In this document: one piece after another, positions 41,673 through 51,404 of the stretch
Numbering within the stretch: the first letter of the stretch is position 1
How the letters are laid out: every line of letters starts with the position of its first letter
NCBI GenBank assembly: GCA_045645505.1
Contig: JAZRIW010000001.1
Span: 1-64,000 of the forward strand
Origin: Fumia sp045645505
GTDB lineage: Bacteria > Bacillota > Clostridia > Oscillospirales > Ruminococcaceae
Length of the DNA stretch: 64,000 nt
Direction: 5' to 3'
Position numbers and translations under genes: made by a program
The notes under the pieces: generated by a model
What the model was told of the DNA's origin: nothing
Seen by the model: only the letters and a program-made list of their open reading frames with translations
Database searches by the model: none

Positions 41673-42574
41673 TATTTCCAGTCAACAGAAAACTCTTTAT
41701 CTCTGTCACATTTTAAAACTCCGTCTTCAACATAAAGCTCTGCAAGTTGTATGGAAGAACGGAAATTTTCGCCTCTGTCTGGGTGGGTGAAATAAACGAT
41801 GAAAGCTCTCTCATTCACTACGATAATATCAGCGTGAGCTCCTCTGTCGCAATCGTCTTCCCTTTTTCCCTTTTCCTTTAAGATGTTTTCCTTCTGACGC
41901 TCAAATTGGGTTAAATCATCGGACCTGTAAACACCAAGTCCTTTCCACACATCCGAAATCATCCAATAATATCCGCAAAACTCAAATACATTAGGACCTT
42001 CCTGCGGTTCATCAAAAGTTGTTTGTCCCACGTATTCCCAGCTGTAAAGGTCTTTACTGTCAGCATAACAGGTAGAGGAGTCGCGATTTTCATCTTTGTA
42101 CCACATTCTCCATTCACCCGACGGTAAACGGAAAATACAAGGGTCGATAATTCTTGAAGACCCGAAAGAAAGTCCCCCGATATGTTTCCAATCTATAAGA
42201 TTTTCTGACGTATAATGCTCTAAAGTCGCCTTTCCGTCCCAGGTGTGATAAACACCCCTTATATAAGTCACAAACATATGGTAAAGCTTATCATCCGGAT
42301 TATAGATTACTTCAGGTGCCCAATAAGTATTGTGCCCAAATTCAAAGTTTAAATCAAGTGCTCCTAAATAATGCCAGTCAGCACCATTTTCAGAAACCGC
42401 AACACCAATAGCAGTACCATATGCAAAGGAAACCCCACGCACAAACTGATTAGCACGACGCTGAGTGTAAAACATGAAATATTCATTGGTTTCTTCATTT
42501 TTTATAATCATCGGGTCGGCGGCACCATCATAAACAGGGTCACGATAGAGCGGTGACGGAACTTGTTTTTGCAT
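41672..42574 (-). CDS. GH43/GH32-like beta-propeller glycosidase
   Basis: A 300-residue protein with beta-propeller glycosidase blocks: RDPVYDGAADPMIIKNE near residue 13 (Asp in ADP), YWAPEVIYNPDDKLYHMFVTY near 83, RIIDPCIFRLPSGEWRMWYKDE near 141-162 and EGPNVFEFCGYYWMISD near 189 with the probable acid Glu. No signal peptide. The ATG at 42574 is preferred because AGGAG lies 8 bases upstream; longer frames run into the next gene. It is the last gene of the minus-strand run after the sugar epimerase-like gene, so the pair may degrade a sugar together. Confidence 0.8.
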   Translation of the reverse strand: MQKQVPSPLYRDPVYDGAADPMIIKNEETNEYFMFYTQRRANQFVRGVSFAYGTAIGVAVSENGADWHYLGALDLNFEFGHNTYWAPEVIYNPDDKLYHMFVTYIRGVYHTWDGKATLEHYTSENLIDWKHIGGLSFGSSRIIDPCIFRLPSGEWRMWYKDENRDSSTCYADSKDLYSWEYVGQTTFDEPQEGPNVFEFCGYYWMISDVWKGLGVYRSDDLTQFERQKENILKEKGKREDDCDRGAHADIIVVNERAFIVYFTHPDRGENFRSSIQLAELYVEDGVLKCDRDKEFSVDWK

Positions 42575-42590
42575 ATAACTTCTCCTTTTA

Positions 42591-43457
42591 TTAAGATAAA
42601 TTATCAAACATTAAAGCAAGTTTTTTAGCTGACAAGGCAAGATTTTTAATCCCGGGAATTACATCCTCTTTATCCGCACCTGCAAGATAATAAGAACATT
42701 CAAGGGTAAAATAGCCCTTATAGTCAATATCCTTAAGTGCTTTCACAACCTTTTGAAAATCAATATTCATCGAGAATGGAATCTGATGAGAATCGTGCAA
42801 AAGGTCGTTGTCGTGTATGTGTAAAGCTTGTAGCTTGTCACCTAAAGTATGAATCATTTTTTCAGCAGAAGTATTAAGTCCCGCCATACTTGCATGTCCT
42901 ATATCAAGACAAGCAACAAAATAATCATCATTGACAACATTTAAATGCTTAATAAAGTCCTCATGGTCAGAACAGGCAGCTCTTGCAGCGGTCTTGGACC
43001 CTTCTGGCCAGCACCACATATTCTCAGCGGCAATTTTAACTCCGCACTCTTTTGCAAAAGGCAAAAGATTAAAATACATCTCGGCATTTTCCTCTGCTGA
43101 TTTATAGTTATCAGGATGAATAATACAGATTTTTCCACCTGCTTCAGCAGTACATTCGATTGCCCGTTTTAAAGTACTTAAAACGACCTTATCTCTTGTG
43201 GGAAATGGTGCGTGCGACTGATTACAGTGAATTCCGTAATCTTCGCCTATTTTTCTTAATTTTCTTGCATATTTTTTATATTCATTCCCGTTTAACTCAC
43301 TGTCAGTAAGAGTAGCTTTCCCGGTTTGCCAGTCAAAGTTTGCCATACTGGTCAAAGTGAAATCCCAGGCGTCAAATCCTGCCTTTGCGACTTCCTCTAT
43401 CGCTTTTTCAAAGCCTAAATGTTTCGCCATTGAATTTATTTCGGTAGAAATTTTCAT
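42591..43457 (-). CDS. Sugar phosphate isomerase/epimerase-like TIM-barrel protein
   Basis: A 288-residue xylose-isomerase-like TIM-barrel protein. Its metal ligands sit in CIIHPDNYK near residue 113, KIAAENMW near 140, VACLDIGHASMAG near 180, LHIHDND near 209 and YFTLECSYY near 247. ATG at 43457 (MKISTEINSM) has GAGGTAC upstream and is preferred to the GTG four codons earlier, which would overlap the ACT gene. It is 16 bases upstream of the GH43-like gene. Confidence 0.85.
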   Translation of the reverse strand: MKISTEINSMAKHLGFEKAIEEVAKAGFDAWDFTLTSMANFDWQTGKATLTDSELNGNEYKKYARKLRKIGEDYGIHCNQSHAPFPTRDKVVLSTLKRAIECTAEAGGKICIIHPDNYKSAEENAEMYFNLLPFAKECGVKIAAENMWCWPEGSKTAARAACSDHEDFIKHLNVVNDDYFVACLDIGHASMAGLNTSAEKMIHTLGDKLQALHIHDNDLLHDSHQIPFSMNIDFQKVVKALKDIDYKGYFTLECSYYLAGADKEDVIPGIKNLALSAKKLALMFDNLS

Positions 43458-43465
43458 ATTGTACC

Positions 43466-43897
43466 TCACATATTATAAACATCTTCAGCGGATACCATAT
43501 GAACACCGTTATCATTAAGTACCTTTATAGCGACATCGTTATTATCAACACGGATAATAACATAGGCGGAATTTATTTCTTTTGAGATGAAAGCATACAT
43601 ATACTCAACTGAAATATCATTATCACTCAAAACCTTCATAGGACTTGCAAGACCGCCCGGCTGGTCATCAATTCTTATGGTCAATACATCAGTAAGTGCT
43701 ACTGTGCAACCATTTTCCTTTAAAACCTTTTCGGCAACATCGGGTTTATTTACAATAAGACGAAAAATACCAAAGTCTTTTGTGTCACTGATACAAAGCG
43801 CTCTGATATCAACCTCTGCCTTTTGTAAAAGTGAAGTAAGTTCGGCAAGACGCCCTTTTTTATTCTCCACAAAGATAGATAACTGCTTAATAATCAC
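43466..43897 (-). CDS. Tandem ACT-domain protein
   Basis: A 143-residue protein made of two ACT domains: KQLSIFVENKKGRLAELTSLLQKAEVDIRALCI near 4-36 and TIRIDDQPGGLASPMKVLSDNDISVEYMYAF near 72-102. ACT pairs bind amino acids and often accompany phenylacetate-CoA ligase and indolepyruvate oxidoreductase genes, as here, where it probably senses an aromatic amino acid. The start is GTG at 43897 with GGAGGCG upstream. It lies 46 bases after iorB. Confidence 0.88.
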   Translation of the reverse strand: MIIKQLSIFVENKKGRLAELTSLLQKAEVDIRALCISDTKDFGIFRLIVNKPDVAEKVLKENGCTVALTDVLTIRIDDQPGGLASPMKVLSDNDISVEYMYAFISKEINSAYVIIRVDNNDVAIKVLNDNGVHMVSAEDVYNM

Positions 43898-43943
43898 AAA
43901 ATCGCCTCCATAATTGCAAAGTTATGATGTTTTTATATTTAAA

Positions 43944-44525
43944 TCAATTCTTCTTAACTTGTTTTCCAAGCTCAAAAGCTTTCTTGTTTAAATTAAGAAA
44001 CTTTTCGGGTACACAAGCATCAAGTGCATTCTGCCAAATCTCATCAGAAAACTCCAATATATTAGAAGCAACTCCCATAAGCACTACATTTACAGCCTTA
44101 GCATTACCTGCTTCGTTTGCAAGTTTAAGTGCATCAACCACAAATAAATTCTCAACTTCCAAAGAAAGCTTCTCTGCTATATTCTGAGGATAACTTGCTG
44201 CACCTGTAATAACAGGCATCGGAGAAATTTCCTGAGTATTTGTAATGATAGTGCCACCCTTTTTAAGAAAAGGTAACCATCTTGCCGCCTCAAGCATTTC
44301 AAAAGAAATGATTAAATCAGCCTCTCCCTCATTGATTACGGGAGAATAAACCTTTTCATCGGAATATTTAACATAAGTAACAACACTACCGCCTCTTTGA
44401 GACATACCATGTACTTCGGACACCTTAACATCATATCCAAAATCCATAACAACATTTCCTAAAAGTCTGCTCGCAAGTAAACTTCCCTGTCCGCCGACTC
44501 CTACAATCATAATATTCTTATTCAT
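43944..44525 (-). CDS. iorB: Indolepyruvate:ferredoxin oxidoreductase, beta subunit
   Basis: A 193-residue gamma-type pyruvate-oxidoreductase domain with MIVGVGGQGSLLASRLLG near residue 5, VSEVHGMSQRGGSVVTYVKYSDEKVYSP near 36-63 and DLIISFEMLEAARWLPFL near 70. It works with IorA to oxidise aryl pyruvates (indolepyruvate, phenylpyruvate) to aryl-acetyl-CoA with ferredoxin reduction. AAAGGAAG precedes the ATG, 21 bases after iorA. Confidence 0.93.
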   Translation of the reverse strand: MNKNIMIVGVGGQGSLLASRLLGNVVMDFGYDVKVSEVHGMSQRGGSVVTYVKYSDEKVYSPVINEGEADLIISFEMLEAARWLPFLKKGGTIITNTQEISPMPVITGAASYPQNIAEKLSLEVENLFVVDALKLANEAGNAKAVNVVLMGVASNILEFSDEIWQNALDACVPEKFLNLNKKAFELGKQVKKN

Positions 44526-44546
44526 TTAATGTACTTCCTTTCGATA

Positions 44547-46274
44547 TTACTCGCTGATTGCATCAAAGGGGCAAACATCTGCACAAAGGCCACAACCCAC
44601 ACAAAGTGTATCATCGATTTTAGCTTTATCACCGGGTACGCTGATAGCGGGACAACCAAGTTTAAGACAAGCCTTACAGCCACGGCATTTATCGTTATCA
44701 ATCTTAAGAGGTGCTTTATGCTTAACATATTTCAAAAGTGCGCAAGGACGTCTTGAAATAATTACAGAAGGCTCAGAAGCCTCAATCTCTTCTTTAATAA
44801 CATTTAAAGTTTCTTTCAGATCATAAGGATCTATAACTCTCACTCTGTTAATTCCGACAGCTGCACAAAGCTTTTCCAAAGAAACAGCAGCAGTCGGATC
44901 TCCTTTAATGGTAAAACCGGTAGTAGGATTCTGCTGATGTCCTGTCATACCTGTAATAGAGTTATCAAGGATAATTACAGTAGAGGTACCTTTGTTATAA
45001 GCAATATCGATGAGTCCTGTAACACCTGAATGCATAAATGTAGAATCACCTATAACGCAAACAGATTTCTTGGAGGAATCCTCACCTCTTGCAGTATTAA
45101 ATCCATGAAGTCCTGAAATAGAAGCACCCATACAAATAGTAGTATCAACAGCAGAAAGCGGAGCTTGTGCACCTAAAGTGTAGCAACCAATATCGCCGAA
45201 TACTGTAAGCTTTAATTTGTTGAGTGTATAGAAAAGTCCTCTGTGAGGGCAACCTGCACACATAACAGGAGGACGTACCGGCACATTTTCAGGGAAGGTG
45301 GCAAAATCATTTTCCTCGCCCAAAACTTTTTGTGCAACAAGTTTTTGTGAAAATTCACCGATATAGCCAAAAAGTTCCTTGCCGATAACCTTAACACCGA
45401 TATTGTTACAATGAGCTTCAATAAATCCGTCAAGTTCCTCGATAACATAAACTTTACTGAACTTTTCTGCAAACTCTTTAATTAAATTTACAGGCAACGG
45501 ATAAACCATACCGAGTTTTAAATAACTCACCTTTTTACCTAGTGCCTCATGAGCATAGGTATAAGTAGTACCTGCACAGATTACACCAATATCACTTTTA
45601 TTTAATTCTACTCTGTTAAGAGGAGAAGTTTCAGCATATTCTGTAAGTAATTCAGTGCGTTTTTCAACGATAGGATGCTTTATTTTAGCATAACCCGGCA
45701 TCATAACGTACTTAGCAATATCTTTTTTATATTCTTTAGCTACTATATCAAGCGGATCGGAAGTTTCAACGATACTCTGTGAATGTGCTATTCTTGTTGA
45801 CATTCTCAAAATTACGGGAGTGTCAAATTTTTCAGAAATATCATAGGCAGTTTTCACATAATCAATGCACTCCTGAGAATCAGAAGGCTCTACCATAGGT
45901 ACTTTTGAAGCCATAGCGTAGTGTCTTGAATCCTGTTCATTCTGTGAAGAATGCATACCGGGATCATCAGCAACACCGATAACAAGACCTGCATTTACTC
46001 CTGTATAAGATGCGGTAAAAAGCGGATCTGCAGCAACATTAAGTCCAACGTGCTTCATAGCACAGAAAGCTCTTTTACCACCGATTGAAGCGCCTATTGC
46101 CACTTCCATTGCAACCTTTTCATTAGGTGCCCACTCAGAATAAATATCATCATATTTTGATAAATACTCAGTGATTTCGGTACTGGGAGTTCCGGGATAA
46201 CTTGAAACTACCTTTCCCCCTGCTTCATATACACCTCTGGCAACTGCTTCATTGCCAAGCATAAGCTTTTTCAA
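44547..46274 (-). CDS. iorA: Indolepyruvate:ferredoxin oxidoreductase, alpha subunit
   Basis: A 575-residue IorA. The N-terminal pyrimidine-binding domain starts KKLMLGNEAVARGVYEAGGKVVSSYPGTPSTEITE. The TPP domain holds CAGCPHRG near residue 352, FGDIGCYTLG near 370, GDSTFMHSG near 420 and NSITGMTGHQ near 442. At the C terminus are two [4Fe-4S] motifs, CRGCKACLKLGC and CVGCGLCADVCPFDA. The TTG at 46274 is chosen since it gives the usual family start (KKLxLGNEA), with AAGG upstream. Transcribed directly after paaK with a 16-base gap. Confidence 0.93.
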   Translation of the reverse strand: MKKLMLGNEAVARGVYEAGGKVVSSYPGTPSTEITEYLSKYDDIYSEWAPNEKVAMEVAIGASIGGKRAFCAMKHVGLNVAADPLFTASYTGVNAGLVIGVADDPGMHSSQNEQDSRHYAMASKVPMVEPSDSQECIDYVKTAYDISEKFDTPVILRMSTRIAHSQSIVETSDPLDIVAKEYKKDIAKYVMMPGYAKIKHPIVEKRTELLTEYAETSPLNRVELNKSDIGVICAGTTYTYAHEALGKKVSYLKLGMVYPLPVNLIKEFAEKFSKVYVIEELDGFIEAHCNNIGVKVIGKELFGYIGEFSQKLVAQKVLGEENDFATFPENVPVRPPVMCAGCPHRGLFYTLNKLKLTVFGDIGCYTLGAQAPLSAVDTTICMGASISGLHGFNTARGEDSSKKSVCVIGDSTFMHSGVTGLIDIAYNKGTSTVIILDNSITGMTGHQQNPTTGFTIKGDPTAAVSLEKLCAAVGINRVRVIDPYDLKETLNVIKEEIEASEPSVIISRRPCALLKYVKHKAPLKIDNDKCRGCKACLKLGCPAISVPGDKAKIDDTLCVGCGLCADVCPFDAISE

Positions 46275-46290
46275 AAAAATCAAAACCTTT

Positions 46291-47583
46291 CTATCTTAAA
46301 TCTACAATTCTTTTAGCTTTTCCCTGATAACGCTGTAACGATTTCGGCTCACAAAGAGTAACCTTCGACTCAATACCCAGAACCGTTTTAAGCTGTGCAT
46401 GGATATTATTACGGAGTGCTTCAAGCTCACCATATCTTTCAAGTAACTCGCCTGAAACAAGCTCTACCTTAACTTCAAGGGTATCTCTGTATCCCTCACG
46501 GCGTATCACAAGTTCATAATGACCGCCGATATGAGGCTGTTTCATAATAACGCTTTCAATCTGTGTCGGGAATACATTGACGCCACGGATTTTAAGCATA
46601 TCATCACTTCTGCCCTTGATTTTGTCCATTCTCACATGGGTGCGTCCGCATTTACAAGGCTCATAATTTAAAGTGGTGAGGTCTTTTGTGCGATAACGGA
46701 GCATAGGAAATCCCTCTTTTGTAAGAGTGGTAATAATAAGTTCACCTGTTTCTCCTTCGTCAAGTGCTTCTAAAGTATCGGAATCAACAATTTCCGGCAG
46801 GAAATGGTCTTCAGCAATATGCATACCACATCTTAAAGTGCAGTCTCCCGATACACCGGGGCCCATAAGTTCACTCATACCATAGTTATCAGTAGCAAAA
46901 AGATTAAAACTCTTTTCAATCTGGTCACGCATTTCAAGGGTACAACCCTCTGAACCGAAAAGACCGAGTCTTAATTTTAAATCCTCATTTTTAATACCGT
47001 TTTCGTGAGCAACCTCGCTCATATGTAACGCATACGACGGAGTACTTACAAGGGCGGTTGTCCCAAAATCCTTCATAAGCATAACCTGTTTTTCAGTATT
47101 TCCCGAGGAGCAAGGGACAACGGTAGCACCGATTTTTTCAAGTCCGTAATGAAGTCCCAGAGCACCGGTAAAAAGTCCGTATCCGAAAGAAATCTGAACT
47201 ATATCCTCATCGGTGGCACCTGCTGAAACACAAAGTCTTGCCACTAAATCAGACCAGGTATTAAGGTCGTTTTTAGTATAACCTACAACAGTAGGTTTTC
47301 CGGTAGTTCCCGATGATGCGTGTAAACGCACAATATTCTTAAGCGGTTGAGCAAAAAGTCCGTAAGGATAGTTATCCCTTATATCCTCTTTAGTGGTAAC
47401 AGGGATATATTTTATATCCTTAAGTGACTTGATTTTATCAGAGGTAACCCCAGCTTTTTTTAATCTGTCATGATAAAATTTGACATTTTTGTCGCAGTAA
47501 TCGACAAGGTACTTCAGTCTTTCAAGCTGTAAAGCTTCAATCTCTTTACGGCTTAAAGTTTCAATTTCCTTTTGAAAAAACAT
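46291..47583 (-). CDS. paaK: Phenylacetate-CoA ligase
   Basis: A 430-residue adenylate-forming ligase that makes phenylacetyl-CoA or indoleacetyl-CoA. Motifs are HASSGTTGKPTVVGYT near residue 88 (P-loop), FGSEGCTLEMRDQIE near 209, TDNYGMSELMGPGVSGDC near 231, LRYRTKDLTTL near 297 and KIKGRSDDMLKIRGVNVFP near 326. Run in reverse with IorAB it could form aryl acids plus ATP in amino-acid fermentation. First gene of the paaK-iorA-iorB-ACT run. AAAGGAAAT precedes the ATG. Confidence 0.95.
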   Translation of the reverse strand: MFFQKEIETLSRKEIEALQLERLKYLVDYCDKNVKFYHDRLKKAGVTSDKIKSLKDIKYIPVTTKEDIRDNYPYGLFAQPLKNIVRLHASSGTTGKPTVVGYTKNDLNTWSDLVARLCVSAGATDEDIVQISFGYGLFTGALGLHYGLEKIGATVVPCSSGNTEKQVMLMKDFGTTALVSTPSYALHMSEVAHENGIKNEDLKLRLGLFGSEGCTLEMRDQIEKSFNLFATDNYGMSELMGPGVSGDCTLRCGMHIAEDHFLPEIVDSDTLEALDEGETGELIITTLTKEGFPMLRYRTKDLTTLNYEPCKCGRTHVRMDKIKGRSDDMLKIRGVNVFPTQIESVIMKQPHIGGHYELVIRREGYRDTLEVKVELVSGELLERYGELEALRNNIHAQLKTVLGIESKVTLCEPKSLQRYQGKAKRIVDLR

Positions 47584-47676
47584 CTGATTATTTCCTTTCT
47601 ATAATTGAAACAAAGGATACAAGTTTTTTAAAACTGTACCCTTTATTTTACTATATTTTTTATAATCTTGCAATAG

Positions 47677-49152
47677 TTATACCGATAAATCTTCATTAAA
47701 AAATTCAGTTGTATCATTATGAGGTTTAGTAATTAAAGTAACAATAATTGCCACCACAAAACTTACAAGAGTTGCAATTATTCCAAATGGTGCTGCATTC
47801 ACTGAACTAAATCCCGAAGAAACAGCAAGTCCCAAAGAAGTCAAAAGCCCTGCAGTCATACTGATACCGGAAGCTACCTTGTTCATTCTCTTTGAGTAAA
47901 GTCCTAAAATATAACTCGGTAAAAGTGTCGCACAGATTGTTCCCCAGGAAAATGCCATAAGAGTAAGAATCGGTGATTTCATAGTCGCTAAGAGATAAGA
48001 AGTTATTATAAACAAAAGACAAAGTATTCTTGTAAGTAAAAGAGTGTGATTTTTCTTCATACCAGGTTTAAATACCGAAACTATAAAGTCCATAGAAAGT
48101 GCCGAGCAGGAAGTAAGAGTGATACCACTTAATGTAGAAACAGATGCTGCCAGTACAAGCACTAAAATAACAGCTAAGAGTAAAACAGGCAGTTTTGATA
48201 AAATCATCGGAATTATAAGGTCGTAGTTTGCCTTACCGTCAAGTGTGGGTACCTCTGTGAAGAAAAGTCTTGAAAAAGAGCCTACAAAGTATGCACCACA
48301 GGAAATGAGTGCACAAAACAAAGTAGAGATAACAGTCGCCCTCTTAACTCCCTCTTTACTTTCGATACCATAAAATTTCTGTACCACCTGAGGCATACCC
48401 CAGCTTCCAAAACTTGTAAGGACAAAAAGGCTTAAAACGCCGATAATGGTAGCTTTCTGAGGTGGGAAAAGTCCGTCATTAAGCATAATTTTACCCATCT
48501 TTGAAAATCCTTCAACAATTCCGCCCACTTCATTTGTAGCATTGATGCAGACAATCATCGCAATAACGCCCACAATCATAATGATTCCCTGAACAAAATC
48601 AGCAATCATCGAAGAAACAAATCCACCAAGCACAACATATAAAGCAGCAACCAAAGCAATTAAAATCATTGCGGTATTATATCCGATACCAAGAACGTTA
48701 TCACAAAGATATCCGAGTCCCGAATAAACACTTGCAGAATATGGTGTCATAAAAATAAAGATAACCAAAACCGCAAAAATCTTTAACGCCTTGCTGTCAA
48801 AACGCTTTTCAAAAAATTGAGGCATTGTCTTGATTTTTAATCTTCTTGTAACTTCTCTTGTGCGATTACCGAGTACCTTCCAGGCAAAATATGCGCCAAA
48901 AAGTGCATTTCCGACACCGATTAAAATTGCCCACAATCCGTAATCGTATCCCGAACGTCCCGCATAACCGATAAAAAGTACGGCGCTGAAATATGAAGTA
49001 CCGAATCCGAATGCCGAAACCCAGGGACCTGCCTTTCTTCCGCCTACCACAAAATCTGTAAGCGTATTTGTTTTTTTAGCACCGATAATCCCTGAAATCA
49101 CCATAGCAACAAGGTAAATTCCAAGCACAATCCAAGTTACAAACTGTTGCAT
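47677..49152 (-). CDS. Sodium:solute symporter family protein
   Basis: A 491-residue polytopic protein of the SSS family with about thirteen membrane segments. Diagnostic are TDFVVGGRKAGPWVSAFGFGTSYFSAVLFIGYAG near residues 33-66 and VLVLAASVSTLSGITLTSCSALSMDFI near 342-368, the sodium-site helix. Substrate unknown; it may import aromatic or branched amino acids or other organic acids, given the ior operon beside it. ATG at 49152 is preferred because AAAGGTG lies 6-7 bases upstream; 27 extra residues of the longer frame are unlike a family start. Confidence 0.9.
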   Translation of the reverse strand: MQQFVTWIVLGIYLVAMVISGIIGAKKTNTLTDFVVGGRKAGPWVSAFGFGTSYFSAVLFIGYAGRSGYDYGLWAILIGVGNALFGAYFAWKVLGNRTREVTRRLKIKTMPQFFEKRFDSKALKIFAVLVIFIFMTPYSASVYSGLGYLCDNVLGIGYNTAMILIALVAALYVVLGGFVSSMIADFVQGIIMIVGVIAMIVCINATNEVGGIVEGFSKMGKIMLNDGLFPPQKATIIGVLSLFVLTSFGSWGMPQVVQKFYGIESKEGVKRATVISTLFCALISCGAYFVGSFSRLFFTEVPTLDGKANYDLIIPMILSKLPVLLLAVILVLVLAASVSTLSGITLTSCSALSMDFIVSVFKPGMKKNHTLLLTRILCLLFIITSYLLATMKSPILTLMAFSWGTICATLLPSYILGLYSKRMNKVASGISMTAGLLTSLGLAVSSGFSSVNAAPFGIIATLVSFVVAIIVTLITKPHNDTTEFFNEDLSV

Positions 49153-49247
49153 TATATCACCTTTTGTCAAAATAATTTTACACTTTAAAGCTTTTATCCA
49201 ATAAAGTATATCATGCAAAAAAATAAAAGTCAACCCTTAATTTTGAC

Positions 49248-49276
49248 TTGACCGTTTAGGCTGTTTGGCATATAAT
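49248..49276 (+). promoter_or_regulatory. Promoter of the DUF815-tatD operon
   Basis: TTGACC (49248-49253) and perfect TATAAT (49271-49276) are 17 bases apart, 41 bases before the first gene. Confidence 0.85.
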
Positions 49277-49317
49277 AATTTAAATGATAAAAACTATTAA
49301 GAAACGAGTTGTAAATT

Positions 49318-50499
49318 ATGGACAAGCTTATTTTATATGTAAAATCCCTCACCATTTTTAAAAACATAGAAAAAGATAAAGTGGTATCAGCAATGCTTAA
49401 TCTTTTAAAAGTTTGTAAATCAGATGCAGAAACGGCAGTTTCCGCTTACTCTGATTTCTGCTCTTTGCTTTTTAAACACAATATAAATTGGAGTGAATAC
49501 CTTTTAAATACTGTACTTAAAGATGAAAATTTCTATATGTTAAATTGTGCAGAGAAAAAAGAAATCTCTGATAATATGAAAGATTTCTTAAAAAAAGAGC
49601 TTTTAATTTTAGAAAAATTAAGTCAGATTTCCTCAAAGGAAATTTCCTCGGAAATAAATTACGACGGATATCTCCCCTTTTGGGAAACAAAACCGCTTGA
49701 TTTTAATAAAATCTACAATGAGAGAATTAAAAATATCCATTCACATGGGTACGGAATTTTCGCAAAATATAATACCTTTATTGTAGAAAACGGAAAACTC
49801 TCTCCTGTAAAATCTCCCGATGCAATCTCACTTTCTTCTCTTTCAGGCTATGAACGTGAAAGAAAAGAAATTGTAGATAATACAAAAGCCCTTTTAAAAG
49901 GTCTCCCCGCTTCAAACGCTTTGCTTTACGGTGATGCAGGTACCGGAAAATCCACCACAGTAAAAGCAGTTGCAAACGAATTTATAAATGACGGACTTCG
50001 CCTTATTGAACTGAAAAAAAATCAACTCCACGAAATCCCAAAACTCGTTGACCGTTTAAGTAAAAACCCGTTAAAATTCATCCTCTTTATCGACGACCTT
50101 TCTTTCACAAAAGATGATGATGATTTTTCTGCATTAAAAGCAATGCTTGAGGGTTCTGTTTCCTCAAAAGCCAACAACATTGTAATCTATGCCACAAGTA
50201 ACCGACGTCACTTGGTAAAAGAAAAATTCTCAGACCGCGAGGGCGATGAAATTCATATTAACGATACTATACAGGAGTTAAGCTCTTTAAGTGACCGCTT
50301 CGGACTCACCATAACATTTATAAAACCAAATAAAGATGCATTTTTAAGTATCGTAAGAGATTTGGCAAAACAATATAAGCTTTCTCTTGATACAGAAGAA
50401 GTCGAAAAGGCTGCAGAACGCTTTGCATTAAGTCGTGGCGGACGTTCACCAAGAGTCGCAAAACAATGTGTCGAACAGCTTAAGGCTTTGGAAAACTGA
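49318..50499 (+). CDS. AAA-family ATPase (DUF815)
   Basis: A 393-residue P-loop ATPase. The N-terminal half is helical and divergent. The ATPase module starts near residue 180 (LSSLSGYERERKEIVDNTKALLKG), with Walker A LYGDAGTGKSTT near 203, Walker B KFILFIDDLSF near 255, and YATSNRRHLVKE near 290 as sensor 1. This pattern matches DUF815 proteins, whose role is not established. The gap to tatD is 12 bases, so the two are cotranscribed from the 49248 promoter. Confidence 0.9.
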   Translation: MDKLILYVKSLTIFKNIEKDKVVSAMLNLLKVCKSDAETAVSAYSDFCSLLFKHNINWSEYLLNTVLKDENFYMLNCAEKKEISDNMKDFLKKELLILEKLSQISSKEISSEINYDGYLPFWETKPLDFNKIYNERIKNIHSHGYGIFAKYNTFIVENGKLSPVKSPDAISLSSLSGYERERKEIVDNTKALLKGLPASNALLYGDAGTGKSTTVKAVANEFINDGLRLIELKKNQLHEIPKLVDRLSKNPLKFILFIDDLSFTKDDDDFSALKAMLEGSVSSKANNIVIYATSNRRHLVKEKFSDREGDEIHINDTIQELSSLSDRFGLTITFIKPNKDAFLSIVRDLAKQYKLSLDTEEVEKAAERFALSRGGRSPRVAKQCVEQLKALEN

Positions 50500-50511
50500 A
50501 AGGAAAAAACT

Positions 50512-51279
50512 ATGTACACAGGAATTTTCGACTCACACGCTCATTATGATGATACCCGTTTTGACGGTGACCGCGATGAGCTTATATCTTCTTTTAAGGA
50601 TAAAGGTATCTTAAATGTAATCACAATAGGATGCGATGTAAACTCCTCGCAAAACGCTTTATCCCTTGCAAAAAAATACCCGTTTTTCTACGCAGCTGTG
50701 GGATATCACCCGCAACAGGCATCAGATTATAATGAAAAAGATTTTGAGATTATAAAATCGATGTTTAAAGATAAAAAAGTAGTCGCTTTAGGTGAAATCG
50801 GACTTGATTATCATTATGATTTTTCTCCTAAAGAAACTCAGATTAAAGTTTTCAATCTTCAGATGAAATTTGCCGAAGAAAATAATATTCCGGTAATTAT
50901 TCATAGCCGTGAAGCTACAAAAGACACATTGGAAATCTTAAGTAAATATAAGGTAAAAGGTGTTGTGCATTGTTTCAGCGGTTCAGCAGAAACTGCCAAA
51001 ACTTTGGTAAAAATGGGATACTATATCGGTTTTACCGGTGTAATAACCTTTAATAATGCCAAAAAAGCAATAGAAGCCTGCAGTGAAGTTCCACCTGAGC
51101 GAATTTTAATCGAAACCGATTGTCCCTATATGGCACCCGTTCCATTCAGGGGAAAACGCTGTGATTCAACGATGATTGAAAAAACTGCAGAAAAAATAGC
51201 TGAAATTAAAAACATATCTCCGCAGGAACTTATAGACATTACAAGTAAAAACGCAAAAAGGCTTTTTAATTTAGAGTGA
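50512..51279 (+). CDS. tatD: TatD-family metal-dependent hydrolase/DNase
   Basis: A 255-residue TIM-barrel hydrolase with FDSHAHYDD near residue 6 (metal-binding His-x-His), AVGYHPQQA near 62, ALGEIGLDYHYDFSP near 90, PVIIHSREA near 127, GVVHCFSG near 150 and IETDCPYMAPVPFRGKR near 201. TatD proteins act as 3'-5' DNases in DNA repair, or as other hydrolases such as D-amino-acyl-tRNA-like activities. A GAAAGGAAA site precedes the ATG. Confidence 0.95.
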   Translation: MYTGIFDSHAHYDDTRFDGDRDELISSFKDKGILNVITIGCDVNSSQNALSLAKKYPFFYAAVGYHPQQASDYNEKDFEIIKSMFKDKKVVALGEIGLDYHYDFSPKETQIKVFNLQMKFAEENNIPVIIHSREATKDTLEILSKYKVKGVVHCFSGSAETAKTLVKMGYYIGFTGVITFNNAKKAIEACSEVPPERILIETDCPYMAPVPFRGKRCDSTMIEKTAEKIAEIKNISPQELIDITSKNAKRLFNLE

Positions 51280-51404
51280 TAAAGCTTTGACACTTTAATG
51301 TATAAAAATTTTTGCTTGATTTTTTATTAAAAATATGTTAATATAAAATTTGGAATTGTTTTTCCAAAATAAAAGAGACATTTTGTCTAAGAAGGAGTTT
51401 TATA

